Notes under the pieces: generated by a model
What the model saw: the letters and a program-made list of their open reading frames with translations, nothing else
Told to the model about the DNA's origin: nothing
Database searches by the model: none
NCBI RefSeq assembly: GCF_021601625.1
Contig: NZ_BQHR01000011.1
Coordinates: 1 to 64,000 of the forward strand
DNA length: 64,000 nt
Reading direction: 5' to 3'
DNA from: Pseudomonas paraglycinae
GTDB lineage: Bacteria > Pseudomonadota > Gammaproteobacteria > Pseudomonadales > Pseudomonadaceae
Made by a program: the position numbers and the translations under genes
Shown here: in pieces, positions 9,417 to 18,971 of the stretch
Position numbering within the stretch: position 1 is the stretch's first letter
Layout of the letters: each line of letters starts with the position of its first letter

Positions 9417-10715
9417 ATGAACGATTCCGAACACTTCAACCTGCAACGTCGCCGCGTACTGATGGGCATGGGCGCCGCCGGCGTCGCACTGGCCGGTACT
9501 GCCCTGAGCTGCCCGGCGATGGCCGCCGCCCCTGCGCAAGTCACCGAAGCGCCGAGCAGCGACAAGACCCAGGATCACCACGATTTCCATGGCGTGCACC
9601 AGACTGGCATCGTCACCCCGCGTCCGGCGGCCGGCATGCTGGTGTCGTTCGATGTGCTGGCCAGCGACCGTGAAGACCTGGAGCGGCTGTTCCGCACCCT
9701 CAACGAGCGCATCTCATTCCTGATGAAGGGCGGCCCGGTGGCGCAGATCGATCCGAAGTTGCCGCCGCCGGATTCCGGAATCCTCGGCCCGGTGGTGACG
9801 CCGGACAACCTGACCATCACCGTGTCCGTCGGCGAATCGTTGTTTGATGAGCGTTTCGGCCTCGCGTCCGCCAAACCCAAGCGTCTGGTGCGCATGGTCG
9901 GTTTCCCTAACGATGCGCTGGAAGCCGATTGCTGCCACGGCGACCTGAGCCTGCAGTTCTGCTCCAACACCGCCGACACCAACATCCACGCCCTGCGCGA
10001 CATCGTGAAAAACCTGCCGGACCTGCTGCTGGTGCGCTGGAAACAGGAAGGCAGCGTGCCGCCGCAAGCCCCTGCCAAACCCGGTGTGCCGGCGCAATCG
10101 GCGCGCAACTTTCTGGGTTTCCGTGACGGTTCGGCCAACCCGGATTCCAACGACGGCAAGGCCATGGACCGCATCGTCTGGGTGCAACCGGGCAGCGACG
10201 AACCGGCCTGGGCGGCCCACGGCAGTTATCAGGCGGTGCGGATCATCCGCAACTTCGTCGAACGCTGGGACCGCACGCCATTGCAGGAACAGGAAAGCAT
10301 CATCGGCCGGGTCAAAACCACCGGCGCGCCAATGGGCGCCAGCCATGAAACCGAAGTCCCGGATTACAGCAAGGACCCGGAAGGCAAGCTGACCAAGCTC
10401 GACGCGCATATCCGCCTGGCCAACCCGCGCACCGCCGTGAGCCAGACCAACTTGATCCTGCGCCGTCCGTTCAACTACTCCAACGGCGTGAACAAGAATG
10501 GCCAGCTCGACATGGGCCTGCTGTTCATCTGCTACCAGGCCGACCTGGAAAAAGGCTTCATCACCGTGCAGACCCGCCTCAACGGCGAGCCGCTGGAGGA
10601 ATACCTCAAGCCGGTCGGCGGCGGTTACTTCTTCACCCTGCCGGGTGTCACGGGCGACAAGGATTTCATTGGTCGCTCGCTGCTCAACGCTACTCAACCA
10701 AAAACAACTGCATAG
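9417..10715 (+). CDS. efeB: EfeB: Tat-exported Dyp-type haem peroxidase
   Basis: A 432-residue deferrochelatase/peroxidase. The N-terminus has a twin-arginine signal ([19 protein letters not shown], with an Ala-rich cleavage region). The DyP signature GFRDGSANP occurs near residue 238, supplying the catalytic Asp. Family members bind haem in the periplasm and act with EfeO and EfeU in iron uptake. The start is preceded by an 18-base gap after efeO; efeM follows after 21 bases. No truncation is seen. Confidence 0.93.
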   Translation: MNDSEHFNLQRRRVLMGMGAAGVALAGTALSCPAMAAAPAQVTEAPSSDKTQDHHDFHGVHQTGIVTPRPAAGMLVSFDVLASDREDLERLFRTLNERISFLMKGGPVAQIDPKLPPPDSGILGPVVTPDNLTITVSVGESLFDERFGLASAKPKRLVRMVGFPNDALEADCCHGDLSLQFCSNTADTNIHALRDIVKNLPDLLLVRWKQEGSVPPQAPAKPGVPAQSARNFLGFRDGSANPDSNDGKAMDRIVWVQPGSDEPAWAAHGSYQAVRIIRNFVERWDRTPLQEQESIIGRVKTTGAPMGASHETEVPDYSKDPEGKLTKLDAHIRLANPRTAVSQTNLILRRPFNYSNGVNKNGQLDMGLLFICYQADLEKGFITVQTRLNGEPLEEYLKPVGGGYFFTLPGVTGDKDFIGRSLLNATQPKTTA

Positions 10716-10736
10716 CATTCAACAGGAGCCGCCCCC

Positions 10737-11561
10737 ATGAAAAAGACGCCACTTGCGTTATTGCTCACCCTAGGTTTGCTCAACACCCCGCTGTCGGCGT
10801 TCGCCGCGACCGCGCCTCTGGATCTGGTGGGGCCGGTGTCGGACTACAAGATCTACGTCACCGAACAACTGGATGAACTGGCCAGCCACACCCAGCAGTT
10901 CACCGACGCGGTGAAAAAAGGCGACCTGGCGACCGCACAGAAGCTCTACGCACCGACCCGCGTCTATTACGAGTCGATCGAGCCGATCGCCGAGCTGTTC
11001 AGTGACCTAGACGCGTCCATCGACTCCCGCGTCGACGACCACGAGCAAGGCGTGAAAGCCGAAGACTTCACCGGTTTCCACCGCATCGAATACTCGCTGT
11101 TCTCGGAAAAGAGCACCAAGGATCTGGACGCCCTGGCCGATGGCCTGAACAAGGACGTGAAGGACCTGCAGACCCGCGTCGCCGGCCTGACCTTCCCGCC
11201 GGAAAAAGTCGTCGGCGGCGCCGCTGCGCTGCTCGAAGAAGTCGCCGCAACCAAGATCTCCGGTGAAGAAGACCGCTACAGCCACACTGACCTGTACGAC
11301 TTCCAGGGCAACATCGACGGCGCGAAGAAAATCGTCGACCTGTTCCGTCCGCAGATCGAGAAACAGGACAAGGCCTTCGTTGCCAAAGTCGACAAGAACT
11401 TCGCCACCGTGGACAAGATCCTGGCCAAGTACAAGACCAAGGACGGTGGTTTCGAGACTTACGACAAGGTGAAGGACAACGACCGCAAGGCGCTGGTCGG
11501 CCCGGTCAATACCCTGGCGGAAGACCTGTCGACATTGCGTGGCAAACTCGGGCTGAACTGA
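10737..11561 (+). CDS. efeM: EfeM: imelysin-only (M75) periplasmic protein
   Basis: A 274-residue protein with a Sec signal peptide ([15 protein letters not shown], ending in AFAA near residue 24) followed directly by an imelysin/M75 domain with the GFHRIE motif. It lacks the cupredoxin domain of EfeO and is clearly paralogous to that protein's C-terminal half (shared [13 protein letters not shown]-like start, [12 protein letters not shown] segment). Short imelysin proteins of this form are called EfeM and are known beside efeO and efeB in pseudomonads. A strong terminator follows. Confidence 0.88.
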   Translation: MKKTPLALLLTLGLLNTPLSAFAATAPLDLVGPVSDYKIYVTEQLDELASHTQQFTDAVKKGDLATAQKLYAPTRVYYESIEPIAELFSDLDASIDSRVDDHEQGVKAEDFTGFHRIEYSLFSEKSTKDLDALADGLNKDVKDLQTRVAGLTFPPEKVVGGAAALLEEVAATKISGEEDRYSHTDLYDFQGNIDGAKKIVDLFRPQIEKQDKAFVAKVDKNFATVDKILAKYKTKDGGFETYDKVKDNDRKALVGPVNTLAEDLSTLRGKLGLN

Positions 11562-11571
11562 GTCCGCGCAT

Positions 11572-11612
11572 AAAAAATCCCCCGGACGCTTGCTGCGTTC
11601 GGGGGATTTTTT
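11572..11612. terminator. Bidirectional rho-independent terminator
   Basis: An 18-base stem (AAAAAATCCCCCGGACGC against GCGTTCGGGGGATTTTTT, one G-T pair) with a 5-base loop. The A and T tracts on both sides let it end both efeM and the convergent pssA gene. Confidence 0.9.
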
Positions 11613-11623
11613 GTGGGCCGGTT

Positions 11624-12967
11624 TTAGAGAATGCGATAGAGCAACCGCTCGACTCGCACCCGGCTCACGCGCTTGAGGAACTTGGCCACGCCCGCCGGGT
11701 AATCCGGCAAAGCTTCCAGATCTTGGAAACGTGCGATTCGCGTGGTGTGAACGAAGATGTTCTCCAGCTCCGCACGGCGCGGCTCGAGCCACTCGCCTTT
11801 CGGGTCATCGATCAGCAAGGCGTTTTCCAGATCGAGACGGAACGCCCGCGGATTGAGGTTGTTGCCGGTCAGCAGCGTATAGCGCTGGTCGATCCACATG
11901 CCTTTGAGGTGATAGCTGTTGTCGCCTTCACGCCACAGATGCAGGTTCAACTGGCCGCTGTCGATGTTGCGCTGATGACGCTTGGCGAAACGGCGCAGGC
12001 TGATCTCGTAGAGATACGGCAGCGCGGCGATCACCTTGAACGGCTCGGTCGGCGGGATGTAGAAGTCGTTGGCGGTCTTGTCGCCGACCACGATGTCGAT
12101 CTTCACGCCGCGCGCCAGCGCCCGGTTGATCTCGCGGATCACGCCGAGCGGCAGGTTGAAGTACGGCGTGCAGATGGTCAGCTGCTTCTGGGCGCTGGCG
12201 ATCAGCTCCAGAATCACCCGGTTCAGCGGGTTGTTCTTGCCCACGCCGAGCAACGGACTGACCGACAGACCGGTATGCGCCGTGCTGCCGGCACTGGTGT
12301 CATACGCCGCGTATTTGAGGCGGCTGCGCAGATCGCCGATGTCGTTGCGCAGGCTGCGGGTGGTCGGCAGGTTCGGCAGGTCAAGGCGATGCACCGCTTT
12401 CGATTCGATCAGGCCGTGCTTGACCAGGTGGTGCATCGAGTCCGCCAGTTCGCGGCTTTGCAGCACGTGATAACGGTCGAAACGGTACTTGTCGAACTTG
12501 TGCAGGTAGACGTTGTTCAGGCTGGCACCGCTGTAGACCACGCAATCGTCGATCACGAAGCCTTTGAGGTGCAGCACGCCGAACAACTCGCGGGTCTGCA
12601 CCGGCACGCCGTAGACCGGCACCACGCTCTGGTGGGTGCGGGTCATTTCCTGATACCACGCCGAGTTGCCCGGCTGTTTGCCGGCGCCGATCAAGCCGCG
12701 CTGGGCCCGCAGCCAGTCGACGACCACCGCGATTTCAAGCTCGGGACGCTTGAGTTTGGCGGCGTGCAAGGCATCGAGGATTTCCTGGCCGGCTTCATCG
12801 TTTTGCAGATAAAGCGCGACAAGGTAGATGCGCTGGGTCGCCTGGGCGATTTTCTCCAGCAGGCAACGGCGGAAATCGGCGGCGCCGGGCAGGATCGTCA
12901 CGGCCTCGGCGGTCAGCGGAAAGCTGCGCAGTTTGGGCAGCAGAGAGCGTTTGAAAAGCAACGGCAT
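11624..12967 (-). CDS. pssA: CDP-diacylglycerol-serine O-phosphatidyltransferase
   Basis: A 447-residue phospholipase D-superfamily protein, close to the roughly 450 residues of E. coli PssA. Two HKD-type motifs are present: HLKGFVIDD near residue 133 and HLKGMWIDQ near residue 353, each followed by the Gly/Asn-rich segment (SGASLNN, TGNNLNP). It would make phosphatidylserine from CDP-diacylglycerol and serine for phosphatidylethanolamine synthesis at the membrane surface. It converges on efeM and stands alone. Confidence 0.88.
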   Translation of the reverse strand: MPLLFKRSLLPKLRSFPLTAEAVTILPGAADFRRCLLEKIAQATQRIYLVALYLQNDEAGQEILDALHAAKLKRPELEIAVVVDWLRAQRGLIGAGKQPGNSAWYQEMTRTHQSVVPVYGVPVQTRELFGVLHLKGFVIDDCVVYSGASLNNVYLHKFDKYRFDRYHVLQSRELADSMHHLVKHGLIESKAVHRLDLPNLPTTRSLRNDIGDLRSRLKYAAYDTSAGSTAHTGLSVSPLLGVGKNNPLNRVILELIASAQKQLTICTPYFNLPLGVIREINRALARGVKIDIVVGDKTANDFYIPPTEPFKVIAALPYLYEISLRRFAKRHQRNIDSGQLNLHLWREGDNSYHLKGMWIDQRYTLLTGNNLNPRAFRLDLENALLIDDPKGEWLEPRRAELENIFVHTTRIARFQDLEALPDYPAGVAKFLKRVSRVRVERLLYRIL

Positions 12968-13041
12968 AGGGCTCGCAATGGGTCGAATCCGAAGAACCGA
13001 GAGCTTACACCATCAACTCCTTCGGGTCTTCCCGCCTGATT

Positions 13042-13153
13042 GATCGTTCCCACGCTCTGCGTGGGAACGCAGCCCGGGACGCTCCGCGTCCCTTCCAGAG
13101 CTGGAAAGCAGAGCGTCCCTTGAGGCATTCCCACGCAGAGCGTGGGAACGATC
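13042..13153. repeat. Inverted-repeat family A, full copy
   Basis: Begins GATCGTTCCCACGCTCTGCG and ends with the complement CACGCAGAGCGTGGGAACGATC; an inner pair (GGGACGCTC, GAGCGTCCC) gives a nested cruciform of about 112 bases. Lies between pssA and the TetR gene. Confidence 0.85.
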
Positions 13154-13197
13154 AAGTAGAACGCGAGAGCGATCATAAAATAACTGCTTGACCAAGG

Positions 13198-13211
13198 AGA
13201 ACGATCGTTCT
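13198..13211. promoter_or_regulatory. Palindromic operator candidate before the TetR gene
   Basis: AGAACGATCGTTCT is a perfect 14-base palindrome ending 13 bases before the TetR start codon. TetR-family repressors usually bind such palindromes over their own promoter, so autoregulation is inferred. Confidence 0.5.
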
Positions 13212-13223
13212 ACTGTTCGCCAC

Positions 13224-13790
13224 ATGAACGAAATCACCAGCAACGACACGACCCGAGACATCATTCTGGATGTCACCGAAAAGTTGATCTACAAAAGTGG
13301 CATCGCTGCCACCGGTATGGATCTTCTGGTGAAAACCGCCGGCGTTTCCAGAAAGAGTATCTACCGCTACTTCGCCAACAAGGAGGAGCTGACCGTCGCC
13401 GCCCTGCAACGACGAGACGTGCGCTGGATGCACTGGTACAGAAGCGCCGTCGATCAGGCCGAAACCCCGGCCGATCGTCTGCTCAACCTGTTTACCGTGC
13501 TCAAGGGCTGGTTCGCCTCGGAAGGTTTCCGGGGCTGTGCCTTCATCAACACCAGCGGTGAGACCGGCGATCCCGAGGATCCGGTTCGCCTAGTCGCCAA
13601 AGACCACAAACAGAAACTGCTCGACTACCTGTGCGAGCTGTGTACCGAACATGGTGCCGAGGATCCGCAACTGTTGGCCAAACAGCTGCTGATACTGATT
13701 GACGGTGCCATTACCGTAGCGCTTGTGATGGGTGATCACAGTGCCGCCGATAATGCGCAATGCATGGCGCGAAAGTTATTGGACCTGTAA
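13224..13790 (+). CDS. TetR-family transcriptional regulator
   Basis: A 188-residue repressor with the N-terminal helix-turn-helix at about residues 10-55 (IAATGMDLLVKTAGVSRKSIYRYFANKEEL). The C-terminal half contains the GCAFINTSGE segment common in one TetR subgroup. The start MNEITSN is chosen because it places the HTH at the usual distance from the N-terminus and clears the palindrome at 13198-13211. The DUF1348-type gene 53 bases downstream on the same strand is the likely target or operon partner. Confidence 0.87.
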   Translation: MNEITSNDTTRDIILDVTEKLIYKSGIAATGMDLLVKTAGVSRKSIYRYFANKEELTVAALQRRDVRWMHWYRSAVDQAETPADRLLNLFTVLKGWFASEGFRGCAFINTSGETGDPEDPVRLVAKDHKQKLLDYLCELCTEHGAEDPQLLAKQLLILIDGAITVALVMGDHSAADNAQCMARKLLDL

Positions 13791-13843
13791 CGCCTTAATA
13801 AGCCTGACAAGTTGTTTAACTGTTAATAGATCGGGAGACAAAC

Positions 13844-14323
13844 ATGTCTACTGCAGCCGAAGTTCGTCCGCCATTGCCACCGTTCAACCGTGAATCGGCC
13901 ATTGAAAAAGTTCGTCTGGCCGAGGATGGCTGGAACTCCCGCGACCCGGAGCGCGTGTCGCTGGCCTACACCCTGGACACCAAATGGCGTAACCGCGCCG
14001 AATTCGCCAACAACCGCGAAGAAGCCAAGGCTTTCCTGACCCGCAAATGGGCCAAGGAACTGGATTACCGCCTGATCAAGGAACTCTGGGCCTACTCCGA
14101 CACCCGCATCGCCGTGCGCTACGCCTACGAGTGGCACGACGACTCGGGCAACTGGTTCCGTTCCTACGGCAACGAGAACTGGGAATTCGACGACAACGGC
14201 CTGATGTTCCAGCGTTACGCCTGCATCAACGACATGCCGATCAAGGAAAGCGAACGCAAGTTCCACTGGCCGCTGGGCCGGCGCCCGGATGATCATCCGG
14301 GATTGTCCGAGCTGGGTCTGTAA
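13844..14323 (+). CDS. NTF2-like protein, DUF1348 family
   Basis: A 159-residue protein with the compact, aromatic-rich sequence typical of the DUF1348 nuclear-transport-factor-2-like family ([53 protein letters not shown]). NTF2-fold proteins of this size are often small-molecule binding or enzymatic, but no reaction is established for this group. It is full length, preceded by a purine-rich ribosome-binding site (GGGAGA) and followed by a terminator. The TetR gene just upstream suggests induced expression. Confidence 0.82.
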   Translation: MSTAAEVRPPLPPFNRESAIEKVRLAEDGWNSRDPERVSLAYTLDTKWRNRAEFANNREEAKAFLTRKWAKELDYRLIKELWAYSDTRIAVRYAYEWHDDSGNWFRSYGNENWEFDDNGLMFQRYACINDMPIKESERKFHWPLGRRPDDHPGLSELGL

Positions 14324-14334
14324 TTAAGTAGCCG

Positions 14335-14366
14335 ATCCCTCCTGCACAGTGTGCAGGAGGGATTTT
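14335..14366. terminator. Rho-independent terminator
   Basis: Perfect 13-base stem ATCCCTCCTGCAC / GTGCAGGAGGGAT with a 3-base loop, then TTTT on the plus strand. It ends the DUF1348 gene and sits at the very end of the convergent sfnG gene. Confidence 0.85.
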
Positions 14367-15460
14367 CAGGCGAATTCGGCAGTCCGGGCCGATTGCGCTT
14401 TAGCCTCAAGTTCCCGCACCAGCGGCAACACCCGCTGACCGAAATACTCCACCTCTTCCTGAAAATGCAGGAACCCCGCCAATACCAGATCAACCCCCAC
14501 CGCTTTCAACGCGACGATGCGCTCGGCAATCTGCTGCGGCGTGCCGATCAGGTTGGTCTTGAAGCCGTCGTTGTACTGCACCAGATCTTCAAAGGTCGAT
14601 TTGGCCCAGTTGCCCTCACCTTCCGGCGACGCCCTGCCCGCCTGTTTCGCTGCATCACCGAAGGCATTCACCGCTTCCGGGTCAGCCTGATCGATGATCT
14701 GCGCCAGCACCGCTTTGGCTTCTTCTTCGGTATCTCGGGCGATCACAAAAGCATTCACCCCGATTTTTACTGAATGATGGTTTGCCGCCGCTTTGGCGCG
14801 AATGTCGTCGACCTGTGCCTTGATGCCCTCGACGCTGTTGCCGTTAGTGAAATACCAATCCGACACCCGCGCCGCCATGTCACGTGCGGCACGGGAGCTG
14901 CCGCCCTGAAAGATTTCCGGGCAGCCCAGCGGTTTCGGTTTGAGGCTGTAATTGTCGAAGCGATAGAAATCGCCACGGAAGGTGAAGTTGTCCTGACTCC
15001 AGATCCCTCGCAATGAACGGATGAACTCTTCAGAACGACGATAGCGCTCGTCGTGCTCCAGCCAATGCTCGCCAATCGCCTGGAATTCGCCCTTGAACCA
15101 GCCGCTGACGATGTTCACCGCAATCCGGCCGTTGGTGAGTTGATCGATGGTCGCCAATTGTTTGGCCGCCAGCGCCGGTTGCCACGGGCCGGGCAAGATG
15201 GCGGCGATGACTTTGAGTTGGCTGGTGGCCGCGAGCAGCGCGTGGCTGAAGGCAACCGATTCATGCTGAAACTCGGCGCCGTAACCGGCGGTGAAGCGGA
15301 TTTGCGTCAGGGCATATTCGAAACCCGCCGCCTCGGCCAATTGCGCCAGTTTGCGGTTGTAGTCGATGCCCCAATCGGTGCGTTGCTCGATCTTGCTGAC
15401 CACCAGGCCACCGCTGACGTTCGGCACCCAGTAGGCAAATTTCACGGCTTGCTGACTCAT
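14366..15460 (-). CDS. sfnG: FMNH2-dependent dimethylsulfone monooxygenase
   Basis: A 364-residue luciferase-like (LLM-class) flavin monooxygenase. The N-terminal FAYWVPNVSGGLVVSKIEQR, the NIVSGWFKGEF segment and the EIFQGGSSRAARDMAA segment are as remembered for SfnG and the related alkanesulfonate monooxygenase family. SfnG converts dimethylsulfone to methanesulfinate in sulfur scavenging, using reduced FMN from a partner reductase not encoded here. A near-consensus sigma-54 promoter lies about 40 bases upstream, consistent with known SfnR/RpoN control of sfnG in P. putida. Confidence 0.88.
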   Translation of the reverse strand: MSQQAVKFAYWVPNVSGGLVVSKIEQRTDWGIDYNRKLAQLAEAAGFEYALTQIRFTAGYGAEFQHESVAFSHALLAATSQLKVIAAILPGPWQPALAAKQLATIDQLTNGRIAVNIVSGWFKGEFQAIGEHWLEHDERYRRSEEFIRSLRGIWSQDNFTFRGDFYRFDNYSLKPKPLGCPEIFQGGSSRAARDMAARVSDWYFTNGNSVEGIKAQVDDIRAKAAANHHSVKIGVNAFVIARDTEEEAKAVLAQIIDQADPEAVNAFGDAAKQAGRASPEGEGNWAKSTFEDLVQYNDGFKTNLIGTPQQIAERIVALKAVGVDLVLAGFLHFQEEVEYFGQRVLPLVRELEAKAQSARTAEFA

Positions 15461-15501
15461 TGGCGTGTCCTCGGGACAGTTGATGAAGGTGAGTAAGCCA
15501 G

Positions 15502-15517
15502 AGCAGCAAGCGTGCCA
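15502..15517 (-). promoter_or_regulatory. Sigma-54 (-24/-12) promoter of sfnG
   Basis: On the minus strand this reads TGGCACGCTTGCTGCT, matching the RpoN consensus TGGCACG-N4-TTGCW at all but one position, with the required GG-N10-GC spacing. It lies about 42 bases upstream of the sfnG start. Confidence 0.78.
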
Positions 15518-15718
15518 GCGGCGGGAGACCCGGTTTTATTGGTTTCTCCGGAAATCGGCATGCATGGTGAGAGGGTGAATTGTTGGGTGCGTGTTGGGTG
15601 GGCAACAGTTGAGCCGTCGCTGGTCGAGTCTTATGGGTCGCCGCAACATTCGGAAATGAGTAACATGACTGCCCTCCCCGCAGCCCAGCTCTGCGCCCTG
15701 CCGAAATAAGCCGATTCC

Positions 15719-16498
15719 ATGCCTTTCGAACTCAGCGTTGACCTCACCACCCTGGCCGTTCTGGCCCTTGTCGCTTTCATTGCCGGATTCATCGACGCCA
15801 TCGCCGGCGGTGGCGGTCTGTTGACCACGCCTGCGTTGCTCACCGCCGGCCTGCCGCCGCACCTGGTGCTGGGCACTAATAAACTGAGTTCGACCTTCGG
15901 TTCGGCCACCGCCAGTTTCACCTTCTACCGACGCAAGCTGTTTCACCCACGGCAGTGGATGCACGCCATCGTCGGCACGCTGGTCGGTGCGCTGACCGGC
16001 GCCGTCGTCGCCCATTACCTGCCCGCCGAATGGCTGAACAAGATGCTGCCGGTGATCGTCTTCGCCTGTGGCCTGTACCTGTTGTTTGGCGGCACGCCGA
16101 AAGCGCCGCTGGACAGCGACGCACCGATCAAGAAGAAGTGGCAATCGACCCAGGGCTTCAGCCTCGGTTTCTACGACGGCGTAGCCGGCCCCGGCACTGG
16201 CGCGTTCTGGACGGTCAGCAGCCTGCTGCTGTACCCGATCGATCTGGTCAAGGCCAGCGGCGTGGCGCGCAGCATGAACTTCGTCAGCAACATTGCGGCG
16301 CTGTCGGTGTTCGTGTTTTCCGGGCAGGTGGACTGGATCATCGGCCTGAGCATGGGCCTGTCGGTGATGGTCGGCGCATTCTTCGGGGCGCGCACCGCGA
16401 TCAGCGGCGGCGCCAAGTTCATTCGTCCGGTGTTCATCACCGTGGTGCTGGGGTTGACCGTACGTCTAGCCTGGCAGCACTGGTTCAGCGTGGCCTAA
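15719..16498 (+). CDS. TSUP-family permease (TauE/SafE type)
   Basis: A 259-residue membrane protein with about eight hydrophobic segments. The N-terminal [18 protein letters not shown] glycine-rich repeat and the matching second-half segment [14 protein letters not shown] are signatures of the sulfite exporter TauE/SafE (TSUP) family. Family members move sulfite, sulfonates or other small organic anions across the inner membrane. It is divergent from sfnG across 258 bases, so a role in sulfur compound traffic is possible but not shown. Its 3' end overlaps the convergent nudC gene by 33 bases. Confidence 0.87.
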   Translation: MPFELSVDLTTLAVLALVAFIAGFIDAIAGGGGLLTTPALLTAGLPPHLVLGTNKLSSTFGSATASFTFYRRKLFHPRQWMHAIVGTLVGALTGAVVAHYLPAEWLNKMLPVIVFACGLYLLFGGTPKAPLDSDAPIKKKWQSTQGFSLGFYDGVAGPGTGAFWTVSSLLLYPIDLVKASGVARSMNFVSNIAALSVFVFSGQVDWIIGLSMGLSVMVGAFFGARTAISGGAKFIRPVFITVVLGLTVRLAWQHWFSVA

Positions 16499-17296
16499 GC
16501 GCCGCGCCACGTAGACGTCGATCAGATAACGGGCAATCGATTTGGACGCCGGCAACGGCGGCAGATCGTGCACGTTGAACCACTGGGCGTCTTCGATCTC
16601 GTCTTCCTGACAGACAATCTGGCCACCGGCGTATTCGGCATGGAAGCCGAGCATCATCGAGTGCGGGAACGGCCAGCACTGGCTGCCCATGTACTGAATG
16701 TTCTTCACCTCGATCTGCACTTCCTCGCGCACTTCGCGGATCAGGCAATCCTCGGCCGACTCACCCGGTTCGGCAAACCCGGCCAGCGTGCTGTAGACCC
16801 CGGTGACGAAACGCGGTGAGCGCGCCAGCAGCACTTCATCGCCACGGGTCACCAGCACGATCATGCTCGGCGAAATCCGCGGATAACTGCGCAGATCGCA
16901 GGGCTGGCAATACATCGCCCGCTCCCGCGGCACCTGGGTCATGGCCTGACCGCAGTTGCCGCAGAAACGGTGTTCGCGCGCCCAAGTACCAATCTGCGCC
17001 GCATAACCCAGCACTTTGTAGATCGTGTGATCGCCATCGAGCATGAACGCCCGCAGGCCTTTCCAGCTGCAACCCGGCACCTCGCTGGTGCTGCGCAGTT
17101 CCAGCAGATACACCGGCTCGCCATCGAGATGACCGATACCGTGCTCGGCAAGGATCGACAAGTCCTGGCGCTTGAGCCATTCCCGCGGGAACAGCGCGCC
17201 GTTGTCATCGAACAGGAAACCCTCGGGGCTGCGCGCCACGGCCCAGCCGCCGGGTTGATCGGTGTCCAGTACTGCAGTGGTCCAGCGAGATGTCAT
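16466..17296 (-). CDS. nudC: NADH pyrophosphatase (NudC, Nudix)
   Basis: A 276-residue Nudix hydrolase with a zinc ribbon (CGNCG...YCQPCD) before the catalytic domain, as in NudC, which hydrolyses NAD(H) and removes NAD caps from RNA. The Nudix box is [20 protein letters not shown] followed by VQI; the usual glycine after EEx is replaced by Gln. The NudC marker usually written SQPWPFPxS is SQCWPFPHS here. These substitutions leave the metal-binding glutamates intact. The enoyl-CoA hydratase-like gene lies immediately upstream on the same strand, 6 bases away. Confidence 0.9.
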   Translation of the reverse strand: MTSRWTTAVLDTDQPGGWAVARSPEGFLFDDNGALFPREWLKRQDLSILAEHGIGHLDGEPVYLLELRSTSEVPGCSWKGLRAFMLDGDHTIYKVLGYAAQIGTWAREHRFCGNCGQAMTQVPRERAMYCQPCDLRSYPRISPSMIVLVTRGDEVLLARSPRFVTGVYSTLAGFAEPGESAEDCLIREVREEVQIEVKNIQYMGSQCWPFPHSMMLGFHAEYAGGQIVCQEDEIEDAQWFNVHDLPPLPASKSIARYLIDVYVARRLGHAEPVLPG

Positions 17297-17302
17297 GGTT
17301 TC

Positions 17303-18115
17303 TCAATCCAGAAATTCGGGTTTCTGTTTGCTCATATGGGCGGCCATGGCCACGCGCAAATCGTTGGATTGCAGCATGGCGGCGTTCCAGGTGGCAACGT
17401 ACTCGAGACCGTCGTCGATGCGATGGTCGCGCATGTAGCTGATCATTTCCTTGGTGCCGGTGACCGCGATCGGCGACTTGCCGGCGATGTCCCGGGCAAT
17501 GTCCATCACGCCTTCGATAAGGCTGTCCTTGTCGCTGTAGACGCGATTGACCAGACCGATGCTGCGCGCTTCTTCGGCGCCAAAGGTGCGACCGGTGTAA
17601 GCCAGCTCACGCAGCATGCCGTCACCGATGATCCGTGGCAACCGTTGCAAAGTGCCTACATCAGCCGCCATGCCGATATCGATTTCTTTAATAGAGAATT
17701 GCGCGTCTTCGGCGGCGTAGCGCATGTCGCAGGCGGCGATCAGATCGATGGCGCCGCCCAGGCAATACCCCTGGATCGCCGCGAGTACCGGTTTGCGGCA
17801 ATTGTCGACCGCATTGAAGGATGCTTGCAGGGTCAGGATCTTCTTGCGCAGCAGGCGCGCATTGCGGCCAACGTCCTTGCCCAGCTCATTGGCCACGCCG
17901 GCCAGCATCATCAGGTCGATGCCCGAGGAAAAGTGTTTGCCGGCACCGCTGAGCACCACCACCCGCACTTCGTCGGTGTCGTCGACCCACTGGAACACCT
18001 CGACGATTTCACTCCAGAACGCGGCGTTCATCGAGTTGATCTTTTCCGGACGATTGATCTGCACATGGGCGATATTGTCGGCCAGTTCGACGCTGAAGGC
18101 GGTGTATTGAGTCAT
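17303..18115 (-). CDS. Crotonase-family dienoyl-CoA isomerase-like enzyme
   Basis: A 270-residue crotonase. The FSSGIDL oxyanion segment, AIDLIAACDMRYAAED and IKEIDIGMAADVGTLQRLP match the pattern of delta3,5-delta2,4-dienoyl-CoA isomerases, where a Glu and an Asp (here in KEIDIG and AADVG) replace the hydratase glutamate pair. It would therefore shift double bonds during unsaturated fatty acid breakdown. It is 6 bases upstream of nudC and probably co-transcribed, a pairing recalled from other pseudomonads. Plain hydratase activity is the alternative. Confidence 0.82.
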   Translation of the reverse strand: MTQYTAFSVELADNIAHVQINRPEKINSMNAAFWSEIVEVFQWVDDTDEVRVVVLSGAGKHFSSGIDLMMLAGVANELGKDVGRNARLLRKKILTLQASFNAVDNCRKPVLAAIQGYCLGGAIDLIAACDMRYAAEDAQFSIKEIDIGMAADVGTLQRLPRIIGDGMLRELAYTGRTFGAEEARSIGLVNRVYSDKDSLIEGVMDIARDIAGKSPIAVTGTKEMISYMRDHRIDDGLEYVATWNAAMLQSNDLRVAMAAHMSKQKPEFLD

Positions 18116-18197
18116 CGCAGAAATCCTTTACCGGGCTGAAAATGAGGCCCGAACTATAACAAGGCATCAGCACGGCGGTTCGGCCAAATGCGGGACT

Positions 18198-18971
18198 CTA
18201 ACCGTTCTTCACCGCGACGAAGGCGGCGGTCTCGTAAGGCACCGTCACCACCTCCCTGCCCCGCAGCTGCGGCTCGCCGGCAATCAGTTGAGCAATCTGC
18301 TCGTCGATCTTCGCGCGTTGTTGGTCACTCAACGCCGCAATGAAACTGGTGGAGCGCACCCGGTTGAAAATCACATCCTCCGGCGAGCCGGTATGGCCAT
18401 GCTGAAAGTGCTGCGCCTGCAACGGCCCGAACGCCGGATGGGGAAAGGCCTTGCGCCATTCGCCGGTGTAGAAGCGCGGTGTGTCACCTTCCAGCGCATT
18501 GACGATGGCGTCCAGCTTGGGCACCCAATCGATCCGGGTGTCGCGCAGGTTCCAGATCAGGCCCAGCTTGCCGCCCGGTTTGAGGACCCGGGCGATTTCA
18601 TCCAGCGCCTCGGTACTGGCAAACCAGTGAAAAGCCTGCGCACACACCACCGTATCCACCGAGGCGTCGGGCAGCGGCAAATCCGTTGCCGTACCGCTGA
18701 CGGCCAGCACCTGCGGCCAGGCCAGCGACAGTTTTTCCAGCATCTGCGCCACCGGTTCCACGGCGATCACCTGGGCGCCGGTCGCCACCAGCCGTCCGGT
18801 GAACTTGCCGGTGCCGGCGCCGAGGTCGATAACGGTCTTGTGGCCATCAAGGCCCAGCGTGCCCGTCAGCCATTCACTGACGGCCGGCGGATAGTCGGGC
18901 CGGCCTTTGACGTAGGTGTCGGCAGCGGTTTTGTAGCCGCTGGCGGCCGAGTGGTGAACCTGATCTTTCAT
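18198..18971 (-). CDS. Class I SAM-dependent methyltransferase
   Basis: A 257-residue methyltransferase of the UbiE/Methyltransf_11 class. Motif I is VIDLGAGTGKFT near residue 44, followed by the acidic end of beta-2 (VIAVEP), the VDTVVCAQAFHWF post-I segment and LKPGGKLGLIWN. The ATG at 18971 has GGAG 7 bases upstream; a TTG two codons earlier is possible. The substrate is not evident. The gene stands alone, divergent from the TPR gene. Confidence 0.85.
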   Translation of the reverse strand: MKDQVHHSAASGYKTAADTYVKGRPDYPPAVSEWLTGTLGLDGHKTVIDLGAGTGKFTGRLVATGAQVIAVEPVAQMLEKLSLAWPQVLAVSGTATDLPLPDASVDTVVCAQAFHWFASTEALDEIARVLKPGGKLGLIWNLRDTRIDWVPKLDAIVNALEGDTPRFYTGEWRKAFPHPAFGPLQAQHFQHGHTGSPEDVIFNRVRSTSFIAALSDQQRAKIDEQIAQLIAGEPQLRGREVVTVPYETAAFVAVKNG

